Assembly (NCBI GenBank): GCA_963729075.1
Contig: CAVSMU010000007.1
Span: forward strand, 232,845 to 296,844
Source of the DNA: WHSW01 sp963729075
GTDB lineage: Bacteria; Actinomycetota; Thermoleophilia; Solirubrobacterales; 70-9
DNA: 64,000 bases
Direction: 5' to 3'
Below are positions 63,968 through 64,000 of the stretch, piece by piece; position 1 is the first letter of the stretch, and every line of letters begins with the position of its first letter. The notes under the pieces are model-generated. The model searched no databases. It was given only the letters and a program-made list of their open reading frames with translations, and was not told the origin of the DNA. A program made the translations under genes and the position numbers.

Positions 63968-64000
63968 GCGGCTGTGGCGGAACTGGTAGACGCGCAAGGT
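63968..64000 (+). tRNA. tRNA-Leu, 5' part only (cut by window end)
   Basis: GCGGCTG (acceptor strand), TG, then the D-arm GCGGAACTGGTAGACGC with the A-box TGGCGGAACTGG are typical of tRNA-Leu. The anticodon lies outside the window. Confidence 0.85.

Overview
The window is high-GC bacterial chromosome. Gene content, F420-style LLM oxidoreductases, GSI-alpha glutamine synthetase, an actinobacterial c-di-AMP riboswitch and a LexA box of the Gram-positive type point to an Actinomycetota member, most likely a Thermoleophilia/Solirubrobacterales-type organism (inference; no marker phylogeny could be run). Many genes carry a TAnnnT -10 box only 6-8 nt before the start codon, so leaderless transcription appears common.

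Layout. 0-2.9 kb: LysR regulator (cut by the edge), small unknown, clpS, a secreted protein, an MBL hydrolase. 3-18.3 kb: ethylmalonyl-CoA mutase, MaoC hydratase, a methylsuccinyl-CoA-dehydrogenase-like enzyme and malyl-CoA lyase, i.e. four ethylmalonyl-CoA (EMC) pathway steps dispersed among GNAT, LLM, amidase, SCP2-like, SDR, LemA and DUF2207 genes. 18.3-32.7 kb: GTP-PEPCK, an AbiEi/DUF559 protein, amine oxidase, a SucC-SucD-ferredoxin operon, an acyl-CoA ligase with an MFS transporter, and the acetate operon DUF485-ActP-Acs. Together with the EMC genes this reads as acetate uptake, activation, C2 assimilation and gluconeogenesis.

32.8-38 kb: MFS, an SOS-box-controlled radical SAM gene broken by an amber codon inside its Cys motif, MarR plus a frameshifted MFS, and an HtrA-like protease. 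38-45.2 kb: the most unusual region. Two sulfotransferase-TIGR03032 fusion proteins, one also carrying an aspartyl beta-hydroxylase domain, flank a secreted beta-helix/RTX-repeat protein. This looks like an enzyme-substrate protein modification locus.

45.2-57.1 kb: an MhqR/MhqO/MhqD-like module with a clear operator, class III aminotransferase, GST, ACT-domain protein, DUF255 thioredoxin-domain protein, glnA, a carboxymuconolactone-decarboxylase-like gene, an RlpA-like protein under a c-di-AMP riboswitch, SDR, and a methyltransferase. 57.1-62.5 kb is a decaying accessory stretch: tyrosine recombinase stub, a double-frameshifted S33 hydrolase and a second remnant of it, a winged-helix regulator with its own operator, a DUF2294 protein and an anti-sigma-like ATPase. 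62.6-64 kb: rnpB, a zinc-ribbon protein, lexA with its box, and the start of a tRNA-Leu.

Several genes (radical SAM, MFS, beta-helix/RTX, sulfotransferase 3' end, S33 hydrolase) carry small indels, and four genes appear to start at non-canonical codons. Recent decay, assembly error and real biology cannot be separated from the sequence alone.
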